The notes under the pieces are model-generated. The model did no database searches. It saw only the letters and a program-made list of their open reading frames with translations, and was not told the origin of the DNA. From contig JACGWO010000011.1 in NCBI GenBank assembly GCA_034509735.1, forward strand, positions 18,017,573 to 18,081,572: 64,000 nt of DNA, written 5' to 3'. A program made the position numbers and the translations under genes. Shown piece after piece: positions 1 through 11,328 of the stretch (position 1 is its first letter; each line of letters opens with the position of its first letter). The DNA comes from Sesamum alatum. Its lineage: Eukaryota; Streptophyta; Magnoliopsida; Lamiales; Pedaliaceae.

Positions 1-1129
1 GCCATCCCAAAGAGACCGTGGAAAGTGTTTCCATGGACTATATTTCTGGCTTGCCTAAGGTGGGAGACTTAGGGAGCATTATCGTCGTGGTAGACCGTTT
101 GTCCAAATACGCTACCTTTATTGCAGCCCCAAAACATGTTACGGCGGAAGGGGCAGCTCATCTCTTCTTCAAGCATATCGTCAAATACTGGGGACTGCCG
201 AAAGACATCGTCAGCGATCGGGACTCCCGTTTTCACTGGCGTCTTCTGGACCGAGTTGTTCAAACTCCTCGGGTCCAAACTGAATATCAGCTCCAGCTAT
301 CATCCACAATCTGACGGCCAGACGGAGCGCTTTAATTCTATGTTGGAGGAATATCTCCGACATTATGTACGTGGTACTCAGGAGGATTGGGTGAAGTTGT
401 TGGATGTCGCTCAGCTGTGTTTCAACGCCCAAAAGAGCTCTTCCACCAATAAGAGCGCTTTTGAAATTGTCACTGGGCAGCAGCCGCTCCTCCCTCACAC
501 TATTGACTCCCCACAGAGTGTGAGATCCCCACTTGCTCGAAGCTTCTCTGAGGAATGGAAAAGAAATGTTGAGATAACCAGAAGCTGCCTCGAGAAAGCA
601 CATAAGCGGATGAAGAAGTATGCAGATAAGAATCGCCGCTTCGTCGAGTTTACCGCGGGAGACCTTGTGATGGTGAAGGTTCCAGACCCGAGATTATCAA
701 AGTCGGCCAGGGGGGAGAGACCCTCGCCTTATGCAGAAGTACGTCGGTCCTTTACCCATCATCATGCGTATTGGGACGGTAGCCTACAAGGTACAGTTAC
801 CCTCCTGGTGGAAGATTCACAATGTCCTCCATGTGAGCCAATTGAAGAAATATACAGCAGACAAGGAGGATGACACCCGCAATCAGCCGAGCCGCCCCCA
901 ACTTGAATTGAAGAAGACCCAGAAGAGGGTGGCCGAAACTATCTTGAACCACCGAGCCACACGTACTGCAAAGAAAGATGTCACTGAGTACCTGGTGAAG
1001 TGGAGGGGATGTAACAGCGAGGAGAATACTTGGGAAACGGGTGACGGACCTTAAGGCCTTCCTATCTCTGATTGAAGCGTACCATGCTTCCATGCCGCCG
1101 AGGACGTCGCCATCTCAAGTGGGGGAGAA
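1..1129 (+). pseudogene. Ty3/gypsy chromovirus integrase C-terminal part with chromodomain (5'-truncated by window, frameshifted)
   Basis: This is the 3' end of a gypsy pol gene, which inserts element cDNA into chromatin. The integrase core is visible: an Asp in VVVDRLSKY, a second Asp in VSDRDSRF, and the Glu in SDGQTERFN. It is followed by the GDLVMVKVP region and a chromodomain with EYLVKWRG and ENTWE, which defines chromoviruses. The reading moves through several frames: about 18-240, then about 240-715, then about 731-1045, then a last stretch with SLIEAYHASMPP. The copy therefore carries at least three frameshifts and cannot make one protein. A purine-rich tract at 1117-1129 precedes the LTR. 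The start lies outside the window. Confidence 0.9.
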
Positions 1130-1719
1130 TGTCAAGGGCCGCCCGCACTCTCGGCCCCCTTGACCCAATTTCGGCCATGTTCCATCCGGCCGACCAACAC
1201 TTCCGCCGACAGGCACTAGGCCTCCGCAGGTTATTAGAGTCTTAGGCGTGAGTCACTACTGTAATTTTTAATTTTGCTCATGTGGCCCTTTATGCCCCAT
1301 GAGATGCAATTTTCAGCTTTTCTAGTGTCTAGTTTTGTCGATAGGAAATTTCTTTTTAAGCCTATTATAGGGGGGAATGACCACTTGAAGCTCAATGTGC
1401 ATTGCTAGTATCCCCCTCACGGCGATCCCCGTGGCTAGCTTGCTGTAATCTTCAGTATTTATGCTATCAATATAAAACGCATTTGCTGCACGACGTGTTG
1501 ATTTACTGATTCCGCTGCATTATATTGTTGATTGTTGGAAACTGTGTTGTTCTTGTCGACGGCCTGTGTGAGGCGTCGGTGGGAATTGGTTGGTGTTGCT
1601 GTTCGGTTGGCGGAAGTAGTCGTTGGCTGTGGACTACTAGCCACACGGTGCCCCTTTCCCCGCATTGCGGAAGGCGCCCCGTGAGACCAGGCCCGGGCGA
1701 CTGTTTTATCAAAAACACA
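1130..1719 (+). repeat. 3' LTR of the gypsy element
   Basis: The LTR starts with TGTCAAGG directly after a polypurine tract (AGTGGGGGAGAA) downstream of the chromodomain, and ends with AACACA at 1719, where copia pol sequence begins. That gives a 590-bp LTR with TG...CA ends. The 5' LTR is outside the window, so the end is inferred from the TG...CA rule and from the switch to copia homology. Confidence 0.7.
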
Positions 1720-3378
1720 GGTCTCCGAAAAGGTATTTGTCTCGTCAAATGCAGTGTCATTGGAAAAGGGTTTCCATCGGATAGTCGACGTGATGAGGTA
1801 CTCCTTGAGGAATCAAGTGAGGTACCCCATAAGGTGGCAGTGACATCTGAGCCAGTAGTTCCACTAATGATATTCCAGTCCTTCGTAGGTCGGCCAAAGT
1901 ATCCCAACCACCTGATAGGTATAGATTTCTGGGCCTGACCGGTTAGTTCAATAATGATCCAAAGACGTACGGAGAAGAGATGTTGGAAATCGATTTGGAT
2001 AAGTGGCTTGAGGCCATGAAATCCGAAATATACTCGATGGGTGCAAATCAGGTTTGGACCCTAGTTGACCTACCTAAAGGGGTAAAACCCGTAGGGTGTA
2101 AATGGGTCTACAAACATAAGCTTGGAGCTGACGGGGAGGTTACAACCTTCAAAGCCACGCTTGTGGCGAAAGGTTAAACTAGACGACCCGGGGTCGATTT
2201 TGAGGAAACCTACTCGCCCTAGCTATGGCTAAGTCCATTTGGATTCTGCTTGCCATAGCAGTATGGTATGACTATGAAAAATGGCAGATGGACGTGAAAA
2301 CTACCTTCCTCACCGGTTTCGTAGAGGAAGAGATCTATATGGATCAACCGGAAGGTTTTCACATTAGTTCGAGAAGAGCAGAAGGTCTGCCGTCTCCAAA
2401 GGTCCATCTAGGGCCTCAACAAGCTTCCTGAAGCTGGAACATACATTTTTGATGAAGTCATACAGGATTATGATTTCATCAAGAACGGATCCAATTCTTG
2501 TGTATACAAGAAGATCAGTGGGAGCTGGGTTGCGTTTCTAGTGCTTTACGTGGATGACATCTTGCTGATTGGGAATGATGCTAAGATGTTGGGAACCACT
2601 AAAGCTTGGTTGTCAACGCAATTTTCCATGAAGGATATGGGCAAGGCATCCTACATCCTTGGCATCAAGATCTATAGGGATAGATCTAGAAGGATGTTAG
2701 GAATGACCCAATCCTTGTACATTGAGAAACTCTTGAAGAGATTCAAGATGGAGAACTCAAAACGAGGATTCCTTCCTATGAGGCATGGAATTAAGTTATC
2801 CAAGAAGCAGTCTTCTAAGACTGATGAGGAGCTTAAGCGGATGTTGGACATCCCCTATGTTTCAGCCGTAGGCAGCATTCAGTACATTGTTCAGTGTACT
2901 AGACCTAATGTGGCTTTCGCTTTGAGCGTGACTAGACGATATCAGTCGTGTGCCGGGTAGGCACACTGGAGTACGGTCAAGACTATCCTTAAGTACCTGA
3001 AAAGGACTAAGGATATGTTCTTGATCTATGGTGATGGCGTGGTTGCTTGGAAGAGTTCCAAGCAGACTACCATGGTGGACTCCACCACAGAGTCTGAATA
3101 CATAGCAGTTTCGGAAGCTGCTAAAGAGGCGATTTGGATGAAGAGCTACATCCAAGAGTTGGGTGTAGTGCCTAGCATCGTTAAGGTACTGGTTATCTTC
3201 TGCGATAACAACAAGGTCATAGCGCAAGCACAGGAATCGAGATCTCATCACCGATCCAAGCATATTCTTAGACGCTACCATCTACACAGAGAGATGGTTA
3301 GCAGGGGTGACGTTCGGATGGACCGAGTCAGCTTCGCAGAAAACATAGCAGATCCACTTACTAAGACCGTGTTGCAAG
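1720..3378 (+). pseudogene. Ty1/copia pol fragment: integrase tail, reverse transcriptase, RNase H (decayed)
   Basis: This is a forward-strand copia pol relic lacking its N-terminal part. Segments in order are an integrase-RT linker (1725-1935), the RT start with WVYKHKLGADGEV (1980-2177), an RT middle part (2225-2431), and RT to RNase H from 2541 with the catalytic YVDD box (LYVDDILLIGND), KDMGKASYILG and TRPNVAFALS. RNase H ends with the ADPLTK motif near 3360. Stops and frameshifts separate the pieces. Compared with the reverse-strand copy at 33597-34412, about 32 residues are missing near 3033, including the RNase H YSDASF aspartate. At 3378 the pol sequence is cut and joined to an inverted copia leader. 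Confidence 0.88.
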
Positions 3379-3688
3379 CTATCCGCGCGCGCAGGCGCTC
3401 GCCTGCGCACGGCCGCTGCCGTCCGATCCCAAATTTTTTTTTTTCTTTATTCAACATCCTTTTTCAGCACAATAACAGTAACAATTTTTCTGAAAATAAG
3501 CATGCAATTTTTAGATCCAATCTAATAAAAATAAGCATGCCAAAAGTCCATCAAATTCAAATAATAGAATCATCATATTATTCATACATTTATATAATCT
3601 AACATGACAATAAAGCCATAAAAGTAAGTAGATCATGCCAAGCACATAGATCTATGCCCCTTACATTGAACCGGGCTCTGATACCACT
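3379..3688 (-). other. Copia 5' leader fragment with primer-binding site, inverted
   Basis: Read on the minus strand, a primer-binding site (TGGTATCAGAGC, plus-strand 3675-3686) complementary to initiator tRNA-Met lies two bases from the LTR edge. An AT-rich leader follows and ends in a GC-rich block of alternating GC at 3379-3425, next to a poly-T/A tract. The same order occurs in the forward element at 39435-39850. No coding sequence is visible. Confidence 0.75.
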
Positions 3689-5908
3689 TGAAAGACAAGC
3701 GGATCCGCTCGGGAGCAGCGAGCGGAAGCGAGAAAGCGAGAAAGGATGCGTAAATTTAGATCTAATTTAAATAAACGAATCCCAAGGGGTGTACCTTGGG
3801 TTCTCAACCGGGCGTTCGATGTAGGATGTGTAAATATTAGAAAACATATATTTAAACACATAGGGCATAGATGTATATTATAAATCAATCAAAGCGTAGT
3901 AAAACCATTACCTTAGATTGTTTAGCGTGTGCTCCCGGCTACTTGCGTTGTTCCTTCTTCGGAATGCTCACGAAATCCAAACGTATGGATTCTACAAAGG
4001 TGATCCACACCACACTGGAAGAAACGCACGTTCTTCTTGCTAGAAAAGAACGGGTTTAAGAAGGAATCGATGAACACTATGAATTAATGCTCTCTTAAAC
4101 TTACTTTGTTCTTCCTCTTGATTCAAAACAAAGTGAAGAACACAAGTGAAAAAGGGGGAGGGAAAAACCGTGAGTTAGAGAGGGAGAGGAGATCCAATTT
4201 TTGTCTTCTCTTTTTCCTAGAAAAAGATGAATAATGAATCACTTATGCTTGGTGTTGTATATTCTAATATATATACATAATTAATGTGATTATTGGAATG
4301 TGTCTAGGTTCATCCAAGGATGTCTAGATTCATTCCAATCAATCACCATCAATTCTTTCAATCAAGCCTACCAAAATTTATGGTATGATCAAATCATACC
4401 AAAAGAGAAGAGCTTGATTGGAGTTGATTTGTCTCTTTTCAAAAGAGATAAGTCAACATACCACCTAGTATGGAACATGACTGATTTTGCTTACTCCAAG
4501 GGAGCATCTCGGCCATGTGTAATTAAGGGAAGAAGTCCAACTTCTTCCTATTCCAAAATATGAAATTATTTCTCCTCTCGGGTAAAATTTAACGGATCGG
4601 GTTTTGTCGTAATCTAATTACGACAAACCCAACATTAAATCCAATTTAATGTCCATTTAAATTATTCCCGTTGATCTTTTAATCCATTTAAAAGATCCAA
4701 CGTCTCAACATCTCAACTTTTCATATTTAATCGAAAATCCAATTTACCGATTAAACGAAGGTCCGATACAATATCGGCCCGTCCATCCAATGGACTTTCC
4801 CTTAAGTAATCTAATTACTTATCTATCCTTCGAGATTAACTCCAAGTCAATCTTTTAACCTCATCGGTGATTCGTGTGTGACCTTTTAGGTTTACCCTCA
4901 GCTAGACTTGGACACGGGGCCCGTTACCATCGGTGGCCGTTTAGCAACGGTCCATGGCACTAGAGACTAGGTGAATTGGCGTGAACATTTAGGCGCCGAT
5001 TCCGTACGGGTACGATCCTTCCGTCTACCATCTTCCGGTCTAAGTTTAGGGTATGGAATTAGGCGTCGGTTCCCATCCTTGACTAGGCATCTTATGCTTA
5101 ATACTCAATAGCACGTATGCTTCATTGCGTCGACACAGGAAATCATTCCCTGTTCGACAACCACTGTGGCCACAGCTTTAAACAGCATGAACGGGTTTCC
5201 GAGTGCATAGGAGATACCTCTGTCACATACTGACAGGGGACGGATCCTCTACTTGGAATCCACCGTCCTCGCTACACATTTTGACTGCACTGGACAAGGC
5301 TTATGATGATCATCTTACAGAATGATCACCTCTCGCCAGATCCAAGATACAGCCGTCCTGTGCACGCGACTGCCATGATTCCTCAAGTCTGAGGATTACT
5401 CCCGTACTATTGGAACTGGGGAAATCCAATCATACCGACCAAGTCTCCAAGGCTTTCATATGATGATCCCCACGAGTCAGTCCAGTCGGCTCGACCCTAG
5501 TCGACCAACCCATCAAGATCGTGCAGGCGTCCCACGCTTGTCGCCGATGAAACACGGCACTCATCCAATGAACACGACTCTTGACGCAAGTCTCAATAGG
5601 ACTCTCGATGCCCTGTCTCGAGGTCATCGACTTGGAACGTTTCAAACCCAACTCTTAATCAGTTGGTTTCATGACCATCATCCAATGCGTGGCCCAACTG
5701 CACGAGTTGTTATCCATGGTCTGTGGGCTTTGTTGCGATATAAGTTAAACACCATTTTAACAAATGTAAGATGAGCGCAACAAAGAAGGTACCATTGGTG
5801 ACGAACACTCATCTTATTCATCACATAAATAATATTACATCTACATCAAGTTGTCGAATAGGTTACAAATTGCCAAACCTATTGGCTTTCTTATCACCTA
5901 TTCCAACA
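3689..5908 (-). repeat. Copia LTR (2.2 kb, reverse orientation)
   Basis: This is the long LTR of the main copia family in the window. On the plus strand it begins TGAAAGACAAG and ends CCTATTCCAACA. It is the 5' LTR of a minus-strand element, judged by the primer-binding site just left of it. Short open frames inside (for example 4300-4563 and 5460-5774) recur only as LTR sequence and are not genes. The right flank returns at once to forward-strand copia leader, with no visible target-site duplication. Confidence 0.85.
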
Positions 5909-7145
5909 GGATGTCTATGAATAGATGCATGGGATGTATTTATTTGGTGAGCATGTTTACATTTGATATAAATATGTAATTTTTGTTTATTGGATAAACA
6001 ATATATATGATCAGAATGCCCATTGACCTATGTAGGTTTATTATATGTTGGGTGAGGCCTACGTGCCTCTTTGTTTCATTCCTTTTATCGTTTTTAGCCT
6101 TGGAATAATAAGGCTTTCTTCCTCTCTTTAAATTTACTCCCCCCAACTTTTGATTGGGGTTTCATCTCAGTTGTATTCAGTGTAGATTAGCATGTGAGGG
6201 TTTATTTATTTTTGAAAATAAATATAAGCTTCCATAGGGATGAAGGCCAAAAAGAGGTCCGTTGGACGAAGCCCACAACGGATGGCCTAAGAAGAACAAA
6301 GAAGGATTTACAAGGCCCCATTAAAATGATAATGGGATGTAAATATTTTAATAGTGTAGGCTACCCTAGATTGACAATAGATCCACTGCGGACTCAGTGG
6401 ATCACTTAGGAACGAGCTTGTGATCATCCTAACAGGGGTGTGCTAGGCTTGTTTTGCATGTGCTTATGTTTTAATGCTTTGGTGTATGGTGTGTTAATAA
6501 ATGTATAAAACTTGGGTATACAAAATACAAATAATGATGAGGTCTCGGTCTTAATAAATAATAAACTCTCACTTGGGTGGTCCAAGTAAATATTAGACCC
6601 AAAAATGGAATTAAAATCAAATGGTTTGATTATTCCAAGCCTTCCATCCATAGCAATGTAGTGAGGAAGCTACTTTCACCCAATCGTGGTCTCACAAGTC
6701 GTGACACGTTTGGAATTGAAGAAAGCTGCACTGTTGTTGTGAACGAATAGAATATGCTTCTATTTCCCTGTCTCACGAGTTATGGGGGCGATATTGAGAT
6801 ACTTATTTAATTGATGGGTCGGGCCTAACGTCGAGTAACGTTATTCACTTGGAGTCCTCGGGATCACGTGAAGAGGCGAGGCAAAATAACTTAGGGATCT
6901 CATTGGATGAGAATGGTATAGGTTACCTCCCACAAATCATTTCGTGTGAATCGTAAAAGTAGGGCATGGAGAAATTGCGTTTGTGAACTCCAAGCTCACT
7001 AGAAAATGGTTTTTCGAAAACCCACTTGAGAATGGTGGGCATTTTGAAGAAATAGTTGGAGGGGTTAATGATTAAAGACCAAGTCTTAACTTGAATTCAA
7101 TATTATAATAATCTACTAAATTTTTGTTTTACATTTTGAATGTAG
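5909..7145 (+). other. Copia 5' leader (long, untranslated)
   Basis: About 1.2 kb of non-coding leader precedes gag. It closely resembles the leader at 40150-41420. It contains a perfect 9-bp inverted repeat, GATCCACTG / CAGTGGATC, at 6380-6403. No open frame in this stretch has coding signs. Confidence 0.7.
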
Positions 7146-7990
7146 ATGTCTAAGAATCCACTTGCTGTAATTCTTGAGACTAATAAATTTTACAGAACAA
7201 TCTATAATGATTGGCTGCGAAATCTGAGGATTGTCCTCGATTTGGAAGACCAGGCTTACGTTCTGGATAAGCCTTTTCCTCGGGTCTTGCCGGAGGGATT
7301 CTCGTCAAAAGAGCGTTCGACATTCAGTGACTAACAGGAGGACAACCGCAAGGTCCACAGCATCATACTAGCATCCATGACTAATGAGATCCAAAAACAG
7401 TATGATCGACTGGATGATATTAGCTTCATAATGCTCCGCATGAAAGACATTTATGCGGTACGGGACCGGCATATTAGATATGCTGCGACGAAGGCATTTT
7501 TTGGAGCTAAGATGACAGAAGGGTCGTATGTAGACCAGCATGGAGTGATGATTCTATCCCTAGTGGAGAAGCTCAAAGACCTCCGAGCTGATCTTGGAAA
7601 AGAGACGTACATCGACACGATCCTTTAGTCTCTTCCTCCCTCTTTTGACTCATTTATCGTTAACTATAACATGAATAAGCTTGAAAAAGACCTTCATGAG
7701 TTGATAAACATGTTGGTCCAGTACGAGACAACGGCTGAAAAGTCTACGCCGTCTGTAATGGTGGGGGAGGCTTCAACCTCAAGAGTGAAAGGCAAAAAGG
7801 TCGGATATTGGAAGAGGAAGAAGGGTAAGATAGAATTAGTCACTGCAAACGCTCAGAGCGCTCCTGTTGCCATGTTGCGCATGGACAAAGGAAAGAGGAA
7901 GGCAGTTCAGCAATCAAGGATTGTGAAAGATGTTTACATATATTGCCGTGAAAAAGGGCATTGAAAGAGGAGTGTCCTAAACTCCTTTCC
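7146..7990 (+). pseudogene. Ty1/copia gag with zinc knuckle, nonsense-mutated
   Basis: Gag forms the virus-like particle of the retrotransposon. The frame starts at ATG 7146 (MSKNPLAVILETNKF) and stays in one phase to the C-terminal CCHC knuckle near 7945 (C-x2-C-x4-H), followed by basic residues. Three in-frame stops interrupt it: at 7332 (after FSD), at 7626 (by comparison a CAG to TAG change in the ILQSLP region) and at 7962 (Trp to stop in GHW). The conserved core (ATKAFFGAKM, VMILSLVEKLKDL) matches the gag at 41423-42240. Single-phase retention with few stops suggests fairly recent inactivation. Confidence 0.85.
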
Positions 7991-8890
7991 AACCAAGGTA
8001 CATTTGATTTGAGCTTTAATATGATTACTATTCTACTTCTTGGGTATTGGATACCAACTATACCGCTCATATCTGCCAATGGTTTGCAGGAAATGGAAAG
8101 GAGTAGAAGGCTAAGACAGAGATGGTTTTAAAGCTAGGCAATGGCAGGGCTGTTGCTGCAAAAGCTATAGGACCAATTAGGCTTAGCCAGTGATCATGTT
8201 AGGATAGAGTTGATAGGTCACAATCATGTAACCTAGCATGATCAAAATTATGTTTTTCTATTGTTCGACAATTAGGATTACATATTTTTAATCAATGAAA
8301 GTTCTTTTATTTGACAAAGGATGGTTGTTCTTGTCTGCAAGGTTGTTTGCATAATTATTTCAATACTATCCCATAATTAGATTATGAATGCTCAAAACAA
8401 ATGGTAAAATGGATAATCAAGAAAAACTCACATATTTGGCATGCAAAGCTAGGTCACATTACTCTAGATAGGATAAGGAGGTTAGTAGATTCAAGGAGTC
8501 TAGAAATAGACAATTCGAGCCTGCTAGCTTGCAAGTCCGTCCTGAGCAAGAAGATGGTCGAGAGGCTCTTTGTAGCATAAAGTATTCTTGCTAATGGTCT
8601 GTTGAATTGAATCCACTCAGACATCGGTGGGTCACTAAATACACAACACCAGAAGAGGGTTCACAAGTCTAAGGGCCTTTGGAAGGCTCAGGGAATTAAA
8701 TTTGAAGTGGGAACTAAACTGGTTGCAAAATTAAACCTTCAATTGGATTGAGTGGTTTATATTTAGTGCGAGTTCTTGATGTATCTAAATGAGAATGGAA
8801 TTCTTACTCAGTGGAATTCTTCCTGAAGTACCACAATTGAACGACGTCTCTGACAAGGGAGGAATCGAACCTTGTTGGACATGGTTCGGA
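7991..8890 (+). pseudogene. Decayed copia pol start (GAG-pre-integrase region)
   Basis: A heavily mutated continuation of the forward copia. Near 8435 a stretch reading WHAKLGH followed by DRIRRLVDS marks the GAG-pre-integrase domain, and the IHSD motif of the integrase start is near 8615. Beyond that the sequence matches the decayed internal region at 42850-43140 of the forward element. It ends near 8890, where a reverse-oriented LTR begins. Confidence 0.65.
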
Positions 8891-8894
8891 GTGC

Positions 8895-9854
8895 CCGTCA
8901 ACATAGGTAGTCGTCTAGAAACGGTTCATGTAACTATTCAATAGGTGATTATGGTGCAAACTTTCAACTGCACGCACCATGCAAATATGATCTTTCCATC
9001 AAGCTATCTCTCGATCAAAATTTAGGGAACATAAATCTAAATTAGTTCTCATACTTTCGTTCGATAACTGTGTAACCACTTTTGACTGTGTTTCTCACTA
9101 ATCAACATTGGAAACCACTTTTCTATTTGATCGACAGTTGTCCCCATAGACTTCAAGAGATCTACACAGTCTAGAGGGCATCGGAGATCACCATCATTCC
9201 ATGATGGGTGATGGATTCTTTCTTGAAACGTACTAACCTCCATGCATGTTTTGATTGCACTGGTGCAGGACTTTTGGCAACCACACCATAACACGGTCAC
9301 ATCATCCAGAACTAAAATAATCCTGCCCCATACACAAGGCTATTGTGGCTCCTCAGGTTAGAGGACTAATTTTTGTACCATCCCAGCTAAGGAGTTCTAG
9401 TCATACTAATCATACCACACGAGCTTCCATATGACAACTCCTGCGAGTCAATTCAGTGAACTTGACAATTCACTTGTCAAATACTGACTAAAGTTCTAAA
9501 CACCTTAAGTTTGTATTCGATGAAATACGCCACTCATCATATGAATGCATCACTTAGTGAAACTCTCTACAGAATACCTCAATGCCCATTCTTGAGGGTT
9601 CTCGACTTGAATGTTTAAAACCAACCCTTGGAAGTTTGTTCCATAGTCGCCATCGAATGTGCGACCCAATTTTATTGGTTCATTTGGTTTGTGGGCTTTG
9701 TCCATGAACTACAATAATAATATATAATCATAACACGACAAATCTGGCTAAAGAATAAACTAAATTCATGATATTGAATATCACATTAAATAAGATCGTT
9801 TACAGTAGATTACAATCAGCCAGCTAGTTAGCTTTTTGGTCACTTCCACTAACA
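8895..9854 (-). repeat. Diverged copia LTR (partial, reverse)
   Basis: The order of motifs matches the reverse LTRs elsewhere: a GTCTAGAAACGGTTCATG block, then the GCACTGG block, and a terminus reading GGTCACTTCCACTAACA at 9854. It is more diverged than the others and lacks the first half of the LTR. Minus-strand copia pol lies directly to its right. Confidence 0.65.
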
Positions 9855-11328
9855 AGGCCATTTAAGCATTTATTTGCTAATATTTCGTAGTCATAATACA
9901 CTATTATAACAAGCATGATCCTAGTGGATTTTGGCCATGGCTACTAGTGAATAGGTTTCCTCGAAATCCACTCTGGGTCTTTAAGTGTAACCTTTAGCCA
10001 CTAACCTTGCCTTATAAATCGTCACCTCTCCATTAGCTCCAAGTTTTTCCTTGTAGACCTATTTACACCCTACAGGCCTAATACTTTTAGGTGGGTCCAC
10101 CGAGGTCCATACTTTTATTGGAATACTTAGAGTTTACTTTGAATCTCATGGCCTCAAGCCATTTTACGGAATTAATGTCAGACATCGCCTCTACGAATGT
10201 GTTTAGATTATTATCGAATTGACTGGTCAGTCCTAGTATATTGTATCCCTCAAGCGATCGAGATTCTCTAGATGAGGGTTGGTGTGTCGATAGTAGGAAT
10301 TTCAGGGGTTGATGATGATGATGTCGATTCTACTTGAGGTGTTCCTTCGCTTGACTCCTCAAGCAGCAGCTCTTCATGTTGTGTATTCGATGGAAAACCT
10401 TGGGAACACTGCGTTTCTCGAAACAAACACTTTAGTTCTGAGGAATCATAGCAATAGTATCCCGTAGTTTTCTTCGGATACCTAACAAACCTGCATGAGG
10501 TGGATCCGGAATACACCTTATCTATTCTTTTGACGTACGCAAGACTTCCCCAAACTCGTAAGTATTTATAGGAAGGAGGTTTACCCAACCATATCTCATA
10601 TTGCGTCTTTCCCACGGATTTAGACGGTTTCTTACTCACCAAATTTGCAGTCGCTTCAAGCGCTTTGCCCAAATGGCGAGAAGCAACTCGATAAAACTCA
10701 TCATGGACTAAACCATATCCAACAGGCCGGTTTGGTTCCTCCTCTTGGCAATACCATTGTGTGTGGCGTGGGAGGAGGTGTTCATTGAGAGGAATCTAAT
10801 TCTCTTTTAAGTACCCCAAAAACTCTCCACTCAAATACTCACCACCTCGAGCAGATTGCATAATTTTGATTGGTGACCAATTTGCTTTTCAGTTTCAAGT
10901 CTGAACTCCTTATACTTTTTAAAAGTCTCAGATTGTGTTTCATTAAGTACACATAACCATACTAAGATGGTCATCAGTAAAAGTTATAAAATAACTAACC
11001 GCTTTTGGCCTGAGTATTCAGTGGCTCTCATATGTTTGAATGGATCAAATTCAACATTTTCTTTTTTGCTGGACAAGAATATTGTATATTTGATTTGAAT
11101 ATAAAACTTCGTAAGGATTTTTCAACAATTTTTTTTTCTAAATTTATATATAGTGCCAGCACTTAGGTAGATAACAATTGTAGAATTTATGCAAAATTGT
11201 ACTGTTGGGTTTTGGATCGAATGTTTTGTTCTAAATTTTATTGTATTTTTTATTTCAATTAATATATATATATATCATATGTATTATATTATCTATTTTA
11301 ATTAAAAATTATTGTAAATATATATCTA
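9855..11328 (-). pseudogene. Ty1/copia pol relic (integrase to RT start), reverse strand; left edge of duplication unit 1
   Basis: On the minus strand, 10268-10672 encodes the integrase C-terminal region (YEIWLGKPPSYKYLRVWG, then a KTTGYYCYD stretch). The segment 9870-10250 holds the RT start (VYKEKLGANGEV). The part 10690-11100 is integrase core with frameshifts. From about 10180 rightwards the sequence is duplicated at 29595-30704. The block ends in an AT-rich tract at 11240-11328, where the host promoter region begins. Confidence 0.8.

Noticed and set aside
4300..5774. Open frames of 73-104 codons in the copia LTR
   Set aside because: The same frames recur, more or less broken, in the other LTR copies. 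They are LTR sequence and not genes.
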